A DNA stretch of 64,000 nucleotides from Reinekea marinisedimentorum (GTDB lineage: Bacteria; Pseudomonadota; Gammaproteobacteria; Pseudomonadales; Natronospirillaceae), in NCBI RefSeq assembly GCF_004341165.1, contig NZ_SLZR01000005.1, positions 62,001 through 126,000 on the forward strand. Reading direction: 5' to 3'. Numbering within the stretch: the first letter of the stretch is position 1; each line of letters begins with the position of its first letter. This document shows, one piece after another, positions 53,452 to 62,803 of this stretch. Both the position numbers and the translations under genes were made by a program. The notes beneath the pieces are model-generated. The model had not been told where the DNA came from, did no database searches, and worked only from the letters and a program-made list of their open reading frames with translations.

Positions 53452-54694
53452 CTCCCAATACGACATACTTTTGCGAGGTCAGGCCGATCAGGCCGACCGG
53501 GCCACGGGCATGAATTTTATCGGTAGAAATACCGATTTCCGCACCCAGGCCATATTCAAAGCCATCAGCAAACGCTGTGGAGGCATTGACCATCACCGAG
53601 GAGGAATCCACCTCCCGCAGGAACCGGCGCGCCTTGGTGTAGTTCTCAGTCACGATGGCATCGGTATGGTGACTGCCGTATTTATTGATATGTGCAATGG
53701 CCTCATCCATATCGGCCACTACCTTCACGGCCAGAATCGGCGCGACGTACTCTTCGTACCAATCCTGTTCTGTCGCCGCTTCACACTCAATGATTGCCCG
53801 GGTTTTATCACAACCACGCAGGGCGACGCCCTTTTCTGCATAGCGGCCAGCCAGAACCGGCAGCAGCTCAGAGGCACGCTGCTCATCAACCAGCAGTGTT
53901 TCCATCGCGTTACAAACGCCGTAACGGCGGGTTTTGGCATTAAAAGCAATGTTAACGGCCTTTTCAGCATCGGCTTCGGCATCGATAAAGACATGGCAGT
54001 TGCCATCCAGGTGCTTAATCACCGGCACGCGGGCATCGTTTGTGATGCGCTCAATCAGCCCTTTACCACCGCGCGGAACGATGACATCAACGTACTGAGG
54101 CATGGTAATAAGCTGATGCACGGCATCGCGATCTGTTGTTGCCACCACCTGCACGGCAGATTCCGGCAGACCACTGGCCTTCAGGCCAGACTGAATGCAC
54201 TTCGCCAACGCAGTATTGGAATGAATGGCTTCACTGCCGCCACGCAGAATGACCGCATTGCCCGACTTCAAGCACAGGCTGGCCGCTTCAATGGTTACAT
54301 TCGGGCGGGATTCGTAAATAATGCCGATCACGCCCAATGGCACACGCATCTTGCCGATTTGAATGCCGCTGGGGCGATAATCAAGATCGGTAATATTGCC
54401 GACCGGGTCGGGCAGCGCAGCAACCTGCTTCAGGCCCTCAATCATGCCGGCGATACGCGCCGGAGTAAGCTCCAGGCGGTCGAGCATGGCAGGGCTCAAG
54501 CCTTTATCGCGGCCGGCGGCCAAGTCTGCCTGGTTGGCAGTGATCAGCTCTTCGGTCATTTCTTCAATGGCGGAAGCGGTACCAAGCAGCGCCTGATTCT
54601 TCAGTGCGGTCTCGCTGGCGGCCATCTTTGCAGAGGCGCTGCGGGCTGCCTGGCCCAGTTCGGCCATGTATTCAGCTATATTCTTGATCGTCAT
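53429..54694 (-). CDS. proA: Gamma-glutamyl phosphate reductase
   Basis: The 421-residue enzyme has the aldehyde-dehydrogenase-like fold with [33 protein letters not shown], and [12 protein letters not shown]. The catalytic cysteine is in [39 protein letters not shown] ends the domain. ProA reduces glutamyl-5-phosphate to the semialdehyde in proline synthesis. It heads the long minus-strand run proA-nadD-rsfS-rlmH-mrdA-rodA-mltB-rlpA. Confidence 0.97.
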   Translation of the reverse strand: MTIKNIAEYMAELGQAARSASAKMAASETALKNQALLGTASAIEEMTEELITANQADLAAGRDKGLSPAMLDRLELTPARIAGMIEGLKQVAALPDPVGNITDLDYRPSGIQIGKMRVPLGVIGIIYESRPNVTIEAASLCLKSGNAVILRGGSEAIHSNTALAKCIQSGLKASGLPESAVQVVATTDRDAVHQLITMPQYVDVIVPRGGKGLIERITNDARVPVIKHLDGNCHVFIDAEADAEKAVNIAFNAKTRRYGVCNAMETLLVDEQRASELLPVLAGRYAEKGVALRGCDKTRAIIECEAATEQDWYEEYVAPILAVKVVADMDEAIAHINKYGSHHTDAIVTENYTKARRFLREVDSSSVMVNASTAFADGFEYGLGAEIGISTDKIHARGPVGLIGLTSQKYVVLGDGQVREP

Positions 54695-54822
54695 ATCTCA
54701 GCTACTATTGATGCTTTGCGGCGGCATTATACATTTGTTAATAAATGAGCTCTATGCTGATCTGCGTTCGCTTATAATTGCCTGGCCATTGTTTGCATGC
54801 TCATTAAGGACACCCTAATTCC

Positions 54823-56094
54823 ATGCCGGAAACCCCCGCACTCATATTAGTCGCCATTGGCATTGCCTCTTTTCTGGAAAGCCTGGCTCTGGTCGGCCTG
54901 TTAGTGCCCGGCGTCGTGGTTCTGTTTTCACTCTCAGCACTGGCCAGCGCCGCCGGTATTCCAATTGCGCAGATGCTGATCGTTGCAGCCATTGGCGGCT
55001 TTATCGGCGATCTCATCAGTTTTTATCTCGGCCAGCGTTTTTTACCCAATGCCCTGCACAGCAAAAAACTGAGCAAATATCAGGGCTGGATCGATCAGGG
55101 ACACTGGTTTATTAAGCGCTGGGGCTGGCTGAGCATCATCATCGGGCGCTTTTTAGGCCCGCTGCGCCCCATCATTCCATTGGTTGCCGGCGCGCTTGAA
55201 ATGAAAGCCAGGCTGTTTGTCACACTCAGCTTCTTCACCTGCCTGGCCTGGGCACCGGCTTACCTGCTGCCCGGCTACTTTACCGGTGAACTTTCGGACC
55301 TGTGGAGGCTGCAGCCGCTGGATATTCGCTCGCTGATAAATTATGCGCTGACATCAATGGCGGTGTGCGCCTTTGCGCTGACCATTTACCACCACATGCA
55401 CCCGGAAAAAATGCACCTGCGCGGCTGGATCACCAAACACCAGTCAGAACGCTGGCCCATTGCTCCAGTAGCCCTGCTGATCAGCTGTCTGATCTTAACC
55501 CTGGTCTTCAAGCAGGTTTACCCGCTGCAAATAGATTTGGAATTTACCGGTTGGGCGGCACACTGGCTCACCATTGAAAGCATGAGCCACTACATGGCAG
55601 CAATCAGCAACCTTTCAGACCACCGGCTGGTCTACATTGAGCTGGCCATGCTGATTATTTGGCTTGTGGTAATCCGGCGCGTCAGCATTGCGATTATTTC
55701 GGTGGTTGGCGCACTTATTTTGTATGGCTTGGTCAACCTGCTGAGCCACTCTCTGGTTTACAGCGATGCCGCTGAACTCTGGAACCTGGCAAGCTTCATT
55801 TTCACTGGCGGGCTTCTCGCCACGCTGACCAACAGCACCAGGGCCAGTCAACGCCGCTGGCCCATCTACTTTGCCTACTTTTCCATTAGCCTGATCATGA
55901 TGCTGAGCCACCTGTGGCTGGGGCATATCGGCCCGTCGGCCGGGATTCTGGTATTTTTATCAACAACAGCCGCTCTGGCAGCGACCAGAGCGCTATGGAA
56001 ATTATTCAATAAGGCGCCCAGAGCCTACGTTGCCGGCCCCATACTGCTGTTATTGCTCGTGCTGAACACAGTGCAGTTCCTGACCCATTTTTAA
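54823..56094 (+). CDS. DedA-family protein fused to a degenerate PAP2-like domain
   Basis: The 423-residue protein begins with a DedA domain (about residues 1-190). Marks are SFLESLALVGLLVPGVVVLF, GGFIGDLISFYLG and IIIGRFLGPLRPIIPLVAGALEM, including the conserved FxGR-P type segment. The C-terminal half (about 210-423) has about six further hydrophobic helices. SLIMMLSHLWLGHIGPSAG recalls the last PAP2 phosphatase motif, but the Arg/His pattern is changed and no PSGH is seen. DedA proteins recycle undecaprenyl phosphate or other lipids across the membrane; the PAP2-like half here is probably non-catalytic. A ribosome site AAGGA precedes the ATG at a long spacing. Confidence 0.85.
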   Translation: MPETPALILVAIGIASFLESLALVGLLVPGVVVLFSLSALASAAGIPIAQMLIVAAIGGFIGDLISFYLGQRFLPNALHSKKLSKYQGWIDQGHWFIKRWGWLSIIIGRFLGPLRPIIPLVAGALEMKARLFVTLSFFTCLAWAPAYLLPGYFTGELSDLWRLQPLDIRSLINYALTSMAVCAFALTIYHHMHPEKMHLRGWITKHQSERWPIAPVALLISCLILTLVFKQVYPLQIDLEFTGWAAHWLTIESMSHYMAAISNLSDHRLVYIELAMLIIWLVVIRRVSIAIISVVGALILYGLVNLLSHSLVYSDAAELWNLASFIFTGGLLATLTNSTRASQRRWPIYFAYFSISLIMMLSHLWLGHIGPSAGILVFLSTTAALAATRALWKLFNKAPRAYVAGPILLLLLVLNTVQFLTHF

Positions 56095-56109
56095 AGATGC
56101 CTGCGCCAC

Positions 56110-56271
56110 TAGTGGGCCATGCGTAAAGTTCGGTCACTAAGGAGCACAGTAGTTCAGTGAAGATCAAGGCGAAAAAACGCAGTAATAGTGGCGCTATTTC
56201 AAGGTTTTTCAACGAAGATCATCGCTGAACTGCGAAGCGAACAGTTACCTAACTTTGCGCATGGCCCACTA
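56110..56271. mobile_element. MITE-like 162-bp element with 21-bp terminal inverted repeats
   Basis: The ends at 56110-56130 and 56251-56271 are inverted repeats matching at 20 of 21 positions (TAGTGGGCCATGCG at the outside). The interior has partly complementary stretches (AGTTCAG near 56151 with CTGAACT near 56225), so the whole can fold into a long hairpin. There is no room for a transposase. It lies 15 bases after the DedA-type gene and supplies the stop codon of the convergent small gene. No clear target duplication beyond TA is seen. Confidence 0.82.
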
Positions 56272-56499
56272 AAGCTCGTCCAGCACCATAAAGGTTAGAA
56301 AGGTCATTAAAATAATTCCGCTAATCAGTGCGACCGGCTGCCCCAGGGCGGCCAGCGATATCACCAACGCCAGCCAGACGAGCCGTAAAATATGAAGCTT
56401 ACGCTGATAGGCTGCAGTCAACGTACGCCGGGTGTGGGCAGATTCAGGCAATCGCCAGAAGTTCACCCAGCTCAGATACAGGTAACTTAACAAATACAT
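56269..56499 (-). CDS. Small membrane protein ending in the MITE-like element
   Basis: The ATG at 56499 has a GAGGG site seven bases before it; an upstream in-frame start would lack one. The 76-residue product starts MYLLSYLYLSWVNFWRLPES and has one long hydrophobic region (about residues 37-72: LVWLALVISLAALGQPVALISGI and the following residues), perhaps two helices with a Gly-Gln-Pro turn. The stop TAG (56271-56269) lies in the right terminal repeat of the MITE-like element, so the original C-terminus may have been longer. I do not recognise a family. Confidence 0.68.
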   Translation of the reverse strand: MYLLSYLYLSWVNFWRLPESAHTRRTLTAAYQRKLHILRLVWLALVISLAALGQPVALISGIILMTFLTFMVLDEL

Positions 56500-56603
56500 A
56501 GAGTGCCCTCGCTTGCAAAATCCGATATGCAATCGACACTGGAAAAGTAGATCAAATGATCGTGGGCAAAATGGGAAATTTGTTAAATTAAGTAAGGTTT
56601 CTC

Positions 56604-56984
56604 TTAGCGGGAGGAAATTTTCAGCTGGCGATTGGGGATAACACCCTGCAGGGACATCCGATACACTTCATCGATGGAGCTCTTGATCCACTTAACCACC
56701 TTGGTATCGTTTAAGGCAAAGTCTTCCGGCAGCAGATACCACTGATCATAAACGCGACCATGAGCAACCCAGTGCCGGTCATCGCAAACGTCAGCGAGCT
56801 CAGCGGCCAGTGCCGGGTGCAATGCGCGTATGCCGACTTCACCGGCGGCATTGACCAGTAAACAAAGCTGGCCATTCACTCGGATCACATGCTCGCCAAA
56901 ATACATTCCAATTTTTGGTTCAAACTCTTCCGGAACGTACTGCAGCAAAAAGTGAATGCGCCTTGATCGGTTAACTTTATCCAT
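56604..56984 (-). CDS. TfoX N-terminal-domain-like protein
   Basis: The 126-residue cytoplasmic protein contains IGMYFGEHVIRVNGQLCLLVNAAGEVGIRAL and WYLLPEDFALNDTKVVKWI, the spacing and pattern of the TfoX/Sxy N-terminal domain (MFGG...gk...Klad...Pee). It lacks the C-terminal TfoX domain of the competence regulator, as do many stand-alone members. The first ten residues are basic (MDKVNRSRRIHF). It is divergent from the ScfR-type regulator with 288 bases between; I see no other gene with confidence there. Function is unknown. Confidence 0.6.
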   Translation of the reverse strand: MDKVNRSRRIHFLLQYVPEEFEPKIGMYFGEHVIRVNGQLCLLVNAAGEVGIRALHPALAAELADVCDDRHWVAHGRVYDQWYLLPEDFALNDTKVVKWIKSSIDEVYRMSLQGVIPNRQLKISSR

Positions 56985-57272
56985 ACTTATCTAATCCTTG
57001 AAATAATAAACCACCAACAACTCCGTTAGTGATGTCGGTCACATATCGTCCTAATGCTAGCAAAAGGTTGTCAAAATGCCAGCCATCCGCTCGCGCTTGA
57101 AACAAATGTCAGCCACTAATATTCAAAACATTGACATAGGCACCTGCAGCGTAATTTCGCTGTTTTCAGCCGGTAAACCAATGCAGATCACCAAAACTGC
57201 GGAAAACGACCATTGAGTTAGCCTGAGTGTGCAATTACTATTCTTTTCGCTAATCGCGAAACTGAGAGCACG

Positions 57273-58760
57273 ATGGAAATAAACAGCGAAAGCCTAAGGT
57301 TTGTCCTGGGCCTGAAGATCAAACAATTCCGGCAAAATGAGGGCATGTCCCTTAAAGAGCTATCTGCCCTGACCAAACTTTCAATTTCTTATTTAAGCGA
57401 AATTGAAAAAGGCAAAAAATACCCTAAGCCGGAAAAGATTGCCGTACTGGCCCATGCACTGAACCGTACCTTTGATGAACTGGTCTCATTAAAACTTGAT
57501 GACGAGCTTAATCCGCTGACAGCGTTGCTGAATTCCCCGGTTCTGAAAGAATTCCCCCTGCAGCAGTTTGGAATTGGTCTGGCTGATATTTTTGAGCTGG
57601 TGAATGACTCACCCAGCAAGGCCGGCGCCTTCATCCGCACGCTGCTGGAAATCAGCCGCGGCTACGATATGAACGTTGAGCACTTCCTGCTTGCCTCGCT
57701 TCGCTCCTACCAGAAGATGCACTTCAACTACTTTGCCGATCTGGAAGAGGCCGCCAACGAATTCCGCGAACAGAACAAGCTGACCGGCAACAAGGTGATC
57801 ACTCAGAAATGGCTGGAGGCCGTTTTGCGTGACGAGTTCCAGTGCGAAATACACTACGATGACTTCAGCGATTACCCCGATTTACAGCCGCTGCGCTCTA
57901 TTTGCCCGGCACCGAGAAAAATCTGGATCAACAGCAAGCTTTACCCCCAGCAGCAAAAATTTGTCCTGGCGCGGGAGATTGGCTACCGGTTCATGAAGCT
58001 GAAAGAGCGGGCTGAAACCTCGTCCTGGATTAAAGTTGAAACCTTCGATCAGGTATTCAACCAATTTAAGGTTTCTTACTTTGCCGGCGCAGTACTCATT
58101 CCGGAGCAAAGCATCATCGAAGACTTAACGGTTTGGCTGCAGAACAAGCATTTCGACGGTAAAGCACTGGTCGAACTGATGAAAAAGTACGATTCCACAC
58201 CAGAAATGTTCCTCTACCGAATGTCGCAAATTATGCCGGCTCACTTCGGCATGCAGAAAATGCATTACATGCGCCTGAATCACAAACTGAAAACCAACTC
58301 CTTCCACATTACTAAAGAACTCAACCTCACCAATGTATTCGTACCGCGCAGCATTGGCCCCGGTGAACACCAGTGCCGGCGCTGGGCTGCAACGGCCGGC
58401 CTGAAGCAACTTGCCGAACACCCGGACCCACTAAACGATGTTCAGGTTTCAGCCCAGCTGAGTACCTTTACTGCACAAAAGCAGACCTTTTTTAACATTG
58501 CGATTGTCCGCTCGAAATCGTTGAGTGACCAAACCAACACCGGTATGACGCTTGGGTTTCTGATCGACGATAACTTTAAAGCCAAGGCCGCGTTCTGGGA
58601 TGACAGCAAGGTGCCGAATTCTGAGGTCAACGAAACCTGCGAGCGCTGCCCGGTAAATGATTGCGAAAGCCGAGTAGCGCCGCCCTCTATTCACCGGGCG
58701 CAAAAGAAACAACGGTCGCGGGAGCGCTCACTCAGCGCCTTTATTGAACGGAATAAGTAA
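57273..58760 (+). CDS. XRE-family regulator of the ScfR type (DUF2083)
   Basis: The 495-residue protein starts with a Cro/C1 helix-turn-helix (LGLKIKQFRQNEGMSLKELS, SISYLSEIEKGKKYPKPEKI). The middle has an ImmA/IrrE-like region where the metal site HExxH is replaced (LAREIGYRFM), so it is not a peptidase. The C-terminal DUF2083-like domain ends with a cysteine cluster CERCPVNDCESRVAPP. Proteins of this design (ScfR, RamB, PrpC regulators) respond to short-chain acyl-CoA and control glyoxylate or methylcitrate enzymes. It is longer than typical members (about 470). It lies five bases before minC, but a shared function is unlikely. Confidence 0.85.
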   Translation: MEINSESLRFVLGLKIKQFRQNEGMSLKELSALTKLSISYLSEIEKGKKYPKPEKIAVLAHALNRTFDELVSLKLDDELNPLTALLNSPVLKEFPLQQFGIGLADIFELVNDSPSKAGAFIRTLLEISRGYDMNVEHFLLASLRSYQKMHFNYFADLEEAANEFREQNKLTGNKVITQKWLEAVLRDEFQCEIHYDDFSDYPDLQPLRSICPAPRKIWINSKLYPQQQKFVLAREIGYRFMKLKERAETSSWIKVETFDQVFNQFKVSYFAGAVLIPEQSIIEDLTVWLQNKHFDGKALVELMKKYDSTPEMFLYRMSQIMPAHFGMQKMHYMRLNHKLKTNSFHITKELNLTNVFVPRSIGPGEHQCRRWAATAGLKQLAEHPDPLNDVQVSAQLSTFTAQKQTFFNIAIVRSKSLSDQTNTGMTLGFLIDDNFKAKAAFWDDSKVPNSEVNETCERCPVNDCESRVAPPSIHRAQKKQRSRERSLSAFIERNK

Positions 58761-58764
58761 ACCC

Positions 58765-59439
58765 ATGGAAAGCAACGCCCTGAAACTCAGAAGCCGGTTA
58801 TCTCCCAGCCATCAGATTCCGGTTTCTTCGGCCAACCCTGAAGAATTCGAACAGCAACTGATCTCCACCATTCAAAAAGCCCCTAGCCTCTTTCAATTTG
58901 CACCAACCATTCTGGATGTCAGCTCACTGGCGCCGATTCCGGAAGCAAGCGACATACAGGCCATTTTACAGATCTGCCGCAAAAACCGGCTGGTGCCCTA
59001 TGCACTGACCAGTACCGACACCGGCCACCGCAATATCGCACACATTCTGGGGCTGGCCTGGGTGGAGTTCAAAGCCGGTAACGCACAAAAGGCGCCGGCT
59101 GCTCAACAGCCACTGATAACAGAAACTAAGGTCGTCACAACGCCGGTTCGCTCCGGCCAACAGATTTACGCCAAAGACGCCAACCTGCTGATTACCAGCC
59201 AGGTCAGCGCCGGGGCCGAGGTGATTGCCGATGGCAGCATTCATATTCTGGGTGCGCTGCGCGGCAAGGCTATTGCCGGTGCTCAGGGCGCAACGCACAG
59301 CGAGGTCATTTGTCAGCAGATGAGTGCCGAGCTGATTGCTATTTCCGGCACCTATCTGCTTCAGGAGGACTTCCCGGAAGGAAGTGGTTGTGCCCGCTGC
59401 CGGCTCGATGCTGATCACATCGTAATCGACTACCTGTAA
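58765..59439 (+). CDS. minC: Septum site-determining protein MinC
   Basis: The ATG at 58765 is chosen because it follows the previous stop; an in-frame start inside that gene would add seven residues. The 224-residue protein has the N-terminal FtsZ-inhibiting domain (FQFAPTILDVSSLAPIPEASDIQAILQIC) and the C-terminal beta-helix (QQIYAKDANLLITSQVSAGAEVIADGSIHILGALRGKAIAG), which binds MinD. MinC blocks FtsZ ring formation near the poles. Confidence 0.96.
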   Translation: MESNALKLRSRLSPSHQIPVSSANPEEFEQQLISTIQKAPSLFQFAPTILDVSSLAPIPEASDIQAILQICRKNRLVPYALTSTDTGHRNIAHILGLAWVEFKAGNAQKAPAAQQPLITETKVVTTPVRSGQQIYAKDANLLITSQVSAGAEVIADGSIHILGALRGKAIAGAQGATHSEVICQQMSAELIAISGTYLLQEDFPEGSGCARCRLDADHIVIDYL

Positions 59440-59512
59440 TTGCACATTGAATGGGGCCGAACCTTCATTTAGGCTAAGCCAATGTTATCTACTCGAAAAT
59501 AAGGAAATACCT

Positions 59513-60322
59513 TTGGCTACAATCATTGTGGTTACTTCCGGTAAAGGCGGCGTTGGCAAAACCACCACCAGTGCCGCAGTCAGCATGGGGCTTGCTCAAG
59601 CCGGTCATAAAACTGTTGTTATCGATTTCGACATTGGCCTGCGCAACCTCGACATCATCATGAACTGTGAACGCCGCGTCGTGTTCGATTTTGTCAATGT
59701 TATTCAGGGTGATGCTTCACTGAACCAGGCGCTGATCAAAGACAAGCGCTGCGACAAACTCTTTATTCTGCCTGCCTCGCAAACCCGCGATAAAGACGCC
59801 TTAACCAAAGACGGCGTTCAGCAGGTACTCAACCAGCTCAAGCAGGATTTCGAATTCATTATCTGTGATTCACCTGCCGGTATTGAGCATGGCGCACAGA
59901 TGGCACTGTACTTTGCCGATAAAGCCATTGTTGTCACCAACCCAGAGGTTTCGTCGGTGCGCGACAGCGACCGTATTCTCGGCATTCTGCAGAGCAAGAG
60001 CTACCGTGCCGAAAACAATATGCCACCGGTGGATGAACACCTGTTGATCACCCGCTTTGACCCGGCCCGTGTCATCAAAGGCGAAATGCTGAGCATTGCA
60101 GACATTGAAGATATTCTGGCGGTTAAACTGCTGGGGGTCATCCCGGAAAGCCAGGCGGTATTGAATGCCTCGAACAACGGCACTCCGGTCATTCTGGATG
60201 AAAAAAGCGATGCCGGCCAAGCCTATCAGGATACAGTCGCACGCCTGCTGGGGGATGATCGCCCGCACCGTTTCACTGAAGCCCAGAAGAAAGGCTTCCT
60301 GCAGAGAGTATTTGGGGGCTAA
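59513..60322 (+). CDS. minD: Septum site-determining ATPase MinD
   Basis: Translation begins at TTG 59513 with AAGGAA nine bases upstream; the product then starts MATIIVVTSGKGGVGKTT as in all MinD proteins. The 269-residue ParA-type ATPase shows the deviant Walker A SGKGGVGKTT, FDIGLRNLDIIMNCERRVVFDFVNV, and DSPAGIEHGA. The C-terminus KKGFLQRVFGG is the membrane-targeting helix. MinD recruits MinC to the membrane and oscillates with MinE. A longer upstream frame exists but has no conserved residues. Confidence 0.96.
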   Translation: MATIIVVTSGKGGVGKTTTSAAVSMGLAQAGHKTVVIDFDIGLRNLDIIMNCERRVVFDFVNVIQGDASLNQALIKDKRCDKLFILPASQTRDKDALTKDGVQQVLNQLKQDFEFIICDSPAGIEHGAQMALYFADKAIVVTNPEVSSVRDSDRILGILQSKSYRAENNMPPVDEHLLITRFDPARVIKGEMLSIADIEDILAVKLLGVIPESQAVLNASNNGTPVILDEKSDAGQAYQDTVARLLGDDRPHRFTEAQKKGFLQRVFGG

Positions 60323-60327
60323 GTAGA

Positions 60328-60579
60328 ATGTCGATATTTGAACTATTCAGCCGAAACAAAGAAGAACGCTCCGCCAATGTTGCCAAAGAACGGCTGCAGG
60401 TTATTGTGGCGCACGAACGCCGGGCCAGAAATGCACCCTCGTACCTGCCCGCGATGCAGAATGAAATTCTCGCGGTGATTCGCAAATACGTAGAGATTGA
60501 TAACGACCAGCTGCAGGTTGACCTGAATGATGATGGCAACTGCTCGGTATTGGAAGTTAATGTTAACCTGCCGAAATAA
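60328..60579 (+). CDS. minE: Cell division topological specificity factor MinE
   Basis: The 83-residue protein starts MSIFELFSRNKEERSANVAKERLQVIVAHERR, containing the membrane-targeting sequence and the MinD-binding helix. The C-terminal domain includes YLPAMQNEILAVIRKYV and LEVNVNLPK. MinE stimulates the MinD ATPase and drives pole-to-pole oscillation. It follows minD after five bases and ends with a strong bidirectional terminator. Confidence 0.97.
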   Translation: MSIFELFSRNKEERSANVAKERLQVIVAHERRARNAPSYLPAMQNEILAVIRKYVEIDNDQLQVDLNDDGNCSVLEVNVNLPK

Positions 60580-60598
60580 GCAAAACGCAGGTGCATAA

Positions 60599-60624
60599 AA
60601 AAGGCCGCAATTGCGGCCTTTTTT
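60599..60624. terminator. Bidirectional terminator between minE and trxB
   Basis: A perfect palindrome AAGGCCGCAATTGCGGCCTT at 60601-60620 is flanked by A's on the left and T's on the right, so it can end both minE and the convergent trxB transcripts. Confidence 0.93.
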
Positions 60625-60641
60625 AGTAAGGATCGGTGCTG

Positions 60642-61604
<963 letters not shown>

Positions 61605-61711
61605 TCAAAAATAACTCTGACTCCACGATGGCGGCGAATTTCATTTATTCAAGAACCACCAAAGAAGAATCAGCAAAGAAATAAGAATAATTATTATTTA
61701 GGCACAAACAA

Positions 61712-62515
61712 TCAGAAGCTAAAAATCAGCCACAACGCCAAACCAACCAACCAGGCCAGCTGACTGCGCTTCAACAGCGTTAGGGTTTCATCCAGCAAGG
61801 TGTCTTCATGGGCATGGCCAATGGCAGACTTCATGCAGGTAATCAGGAAAACCCGGTCATCCCGGTCGAAGTCTTTCAACTGCTGCAGCCAGAGTGGGAA
61901 GCAATGGGAAAAACTACCCATCAGCGCCATAGTAATTGCCATAAGCCGCACTGGGAACCAATAGAGGGCATGGCGAACCAGATGCGCAAACGAATCGACC
62001 GACTCGTCTTTCATAAGTACCGAAACCAACCAGACCAGCAATATGCCGGGCGCGCCAAAGGCAATAAACCAGAATACTGGCACAAAGAACCGCTCCAGAA
62101 ACAGATAACCCAGGCCGGCCTGAACACCTTCCTGAATGCCTTCTTCACCCGGTTCGTACATCTGCCCTTCCAGCCCAAGCTGCTCAACAGCAATCTGCCA
62201 GGCTGCAGCATCTTCGCCCTGCTCAACTTTGCGCTGATACTCAGCCAGCGATTCCGGCTGGTCACCCGATTTAAACGCCAGCAGCAGTAGCGCCAGAGAC
62301 AAAACGAACTCCACAAAGCCACTGGACAGCAAATAGAGGATAAAGCCCAATAACAGAGTGGGCACTAATGCGTAGATAGCCACACCCAGTTTAGCGCTCA
62401 TCGATGGGCGATAACTGAACTTCCGCCAACGCATTGCAACAGCCGAAACCGGCTCATCATAATGAGTGACGCTTACGGATACGACATAAGCAATGACGAC
62501 GACCAGAAAATCCAT
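61712..62515 (-). CDS. ampE: AmpE-like membrane protein
   Basis: The 267-residue inner-membrane protein (MDFLVVVIAYVVSVSV, then about four hydrophobic segments) shows the AmpE features RWRKFSY, LGYLFLERFFVPVFWFIAFGAPGILLVW, and VRHALYWFPVRLMAITMALMGSF. AmpE is related to CbiB/CobD membrane proteins and is linked to beta-lactamase induction together with AmpD. Here it is divergent from nadC as in the nadC-ampD-ampE region of other genera, but ampD is not beside it. The role without ampD is uncertain. Confidence 0.88.
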   Translation of the reverse strand: MDFLVVVIAYVVSVSVTHYDEPVSAVAMRWRKFSYRPSMSAKLGVAIYALVPTLLLGFILYLLSSGFVEFVLSLALLLLAFKSGDQPESLAEYQRKVEQGEDAAAWQIAVEQLGLEGQMYEPGEEGIQEGVQAGLGYLFLERFFVPVFWFIAFGAPGILLVWLVSVLMKDESVDSFAHLVRHALYWFPVRLMAITMALMGSFSHCFPLWLQQLKDFDRDDRVFLITCMKSAIGHAHEDTLLDETLTLLKRSQLAWLVGLALWLIFSF

Positions 62516-62803
62516 AACACCTCCTTTTTATTTTGGAACCCGCAGGCACAAAACTAAGTATCAACGATATTGACGAAATTTAAAGCAACAGACCAATATA
62601 TTTATCGTAGTCGCCAGCAAGCAAACGGATTAGCCTGTTGCAGCGAGCTAATCACCCAAGCGCTTTTAGCAAAAGCCGTAAAATTAGTGCCATCAGGCCT
62701 AGGCATGGCGGCTGCAGCCGCGTTAAACTAGCGCGAATCGAGTGCACGCATCTGCCTGCAGAATAAAGCCTTTAGTATCAAACACTTGCCGAGCGTACCC
62801 ATT

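Noticed and set aside
53384-54748. A 454-codon plus-strand frame antisense to proA and the nadD start
   Set aside because: Composition is typical of an antisense shadow, and the minus strand encodes complete ProA with its catalytic cysteine.
57076-57216. A 46-codon plus-strand frame (MPAIRSRLKQ) before the ScfR-type gene, with AAAGG eight bases upstream
   Set aside because: The ribosome site is fair, but the product has no recognisable feature and lies in a likely promoter region. It may be real; conservation would decide.
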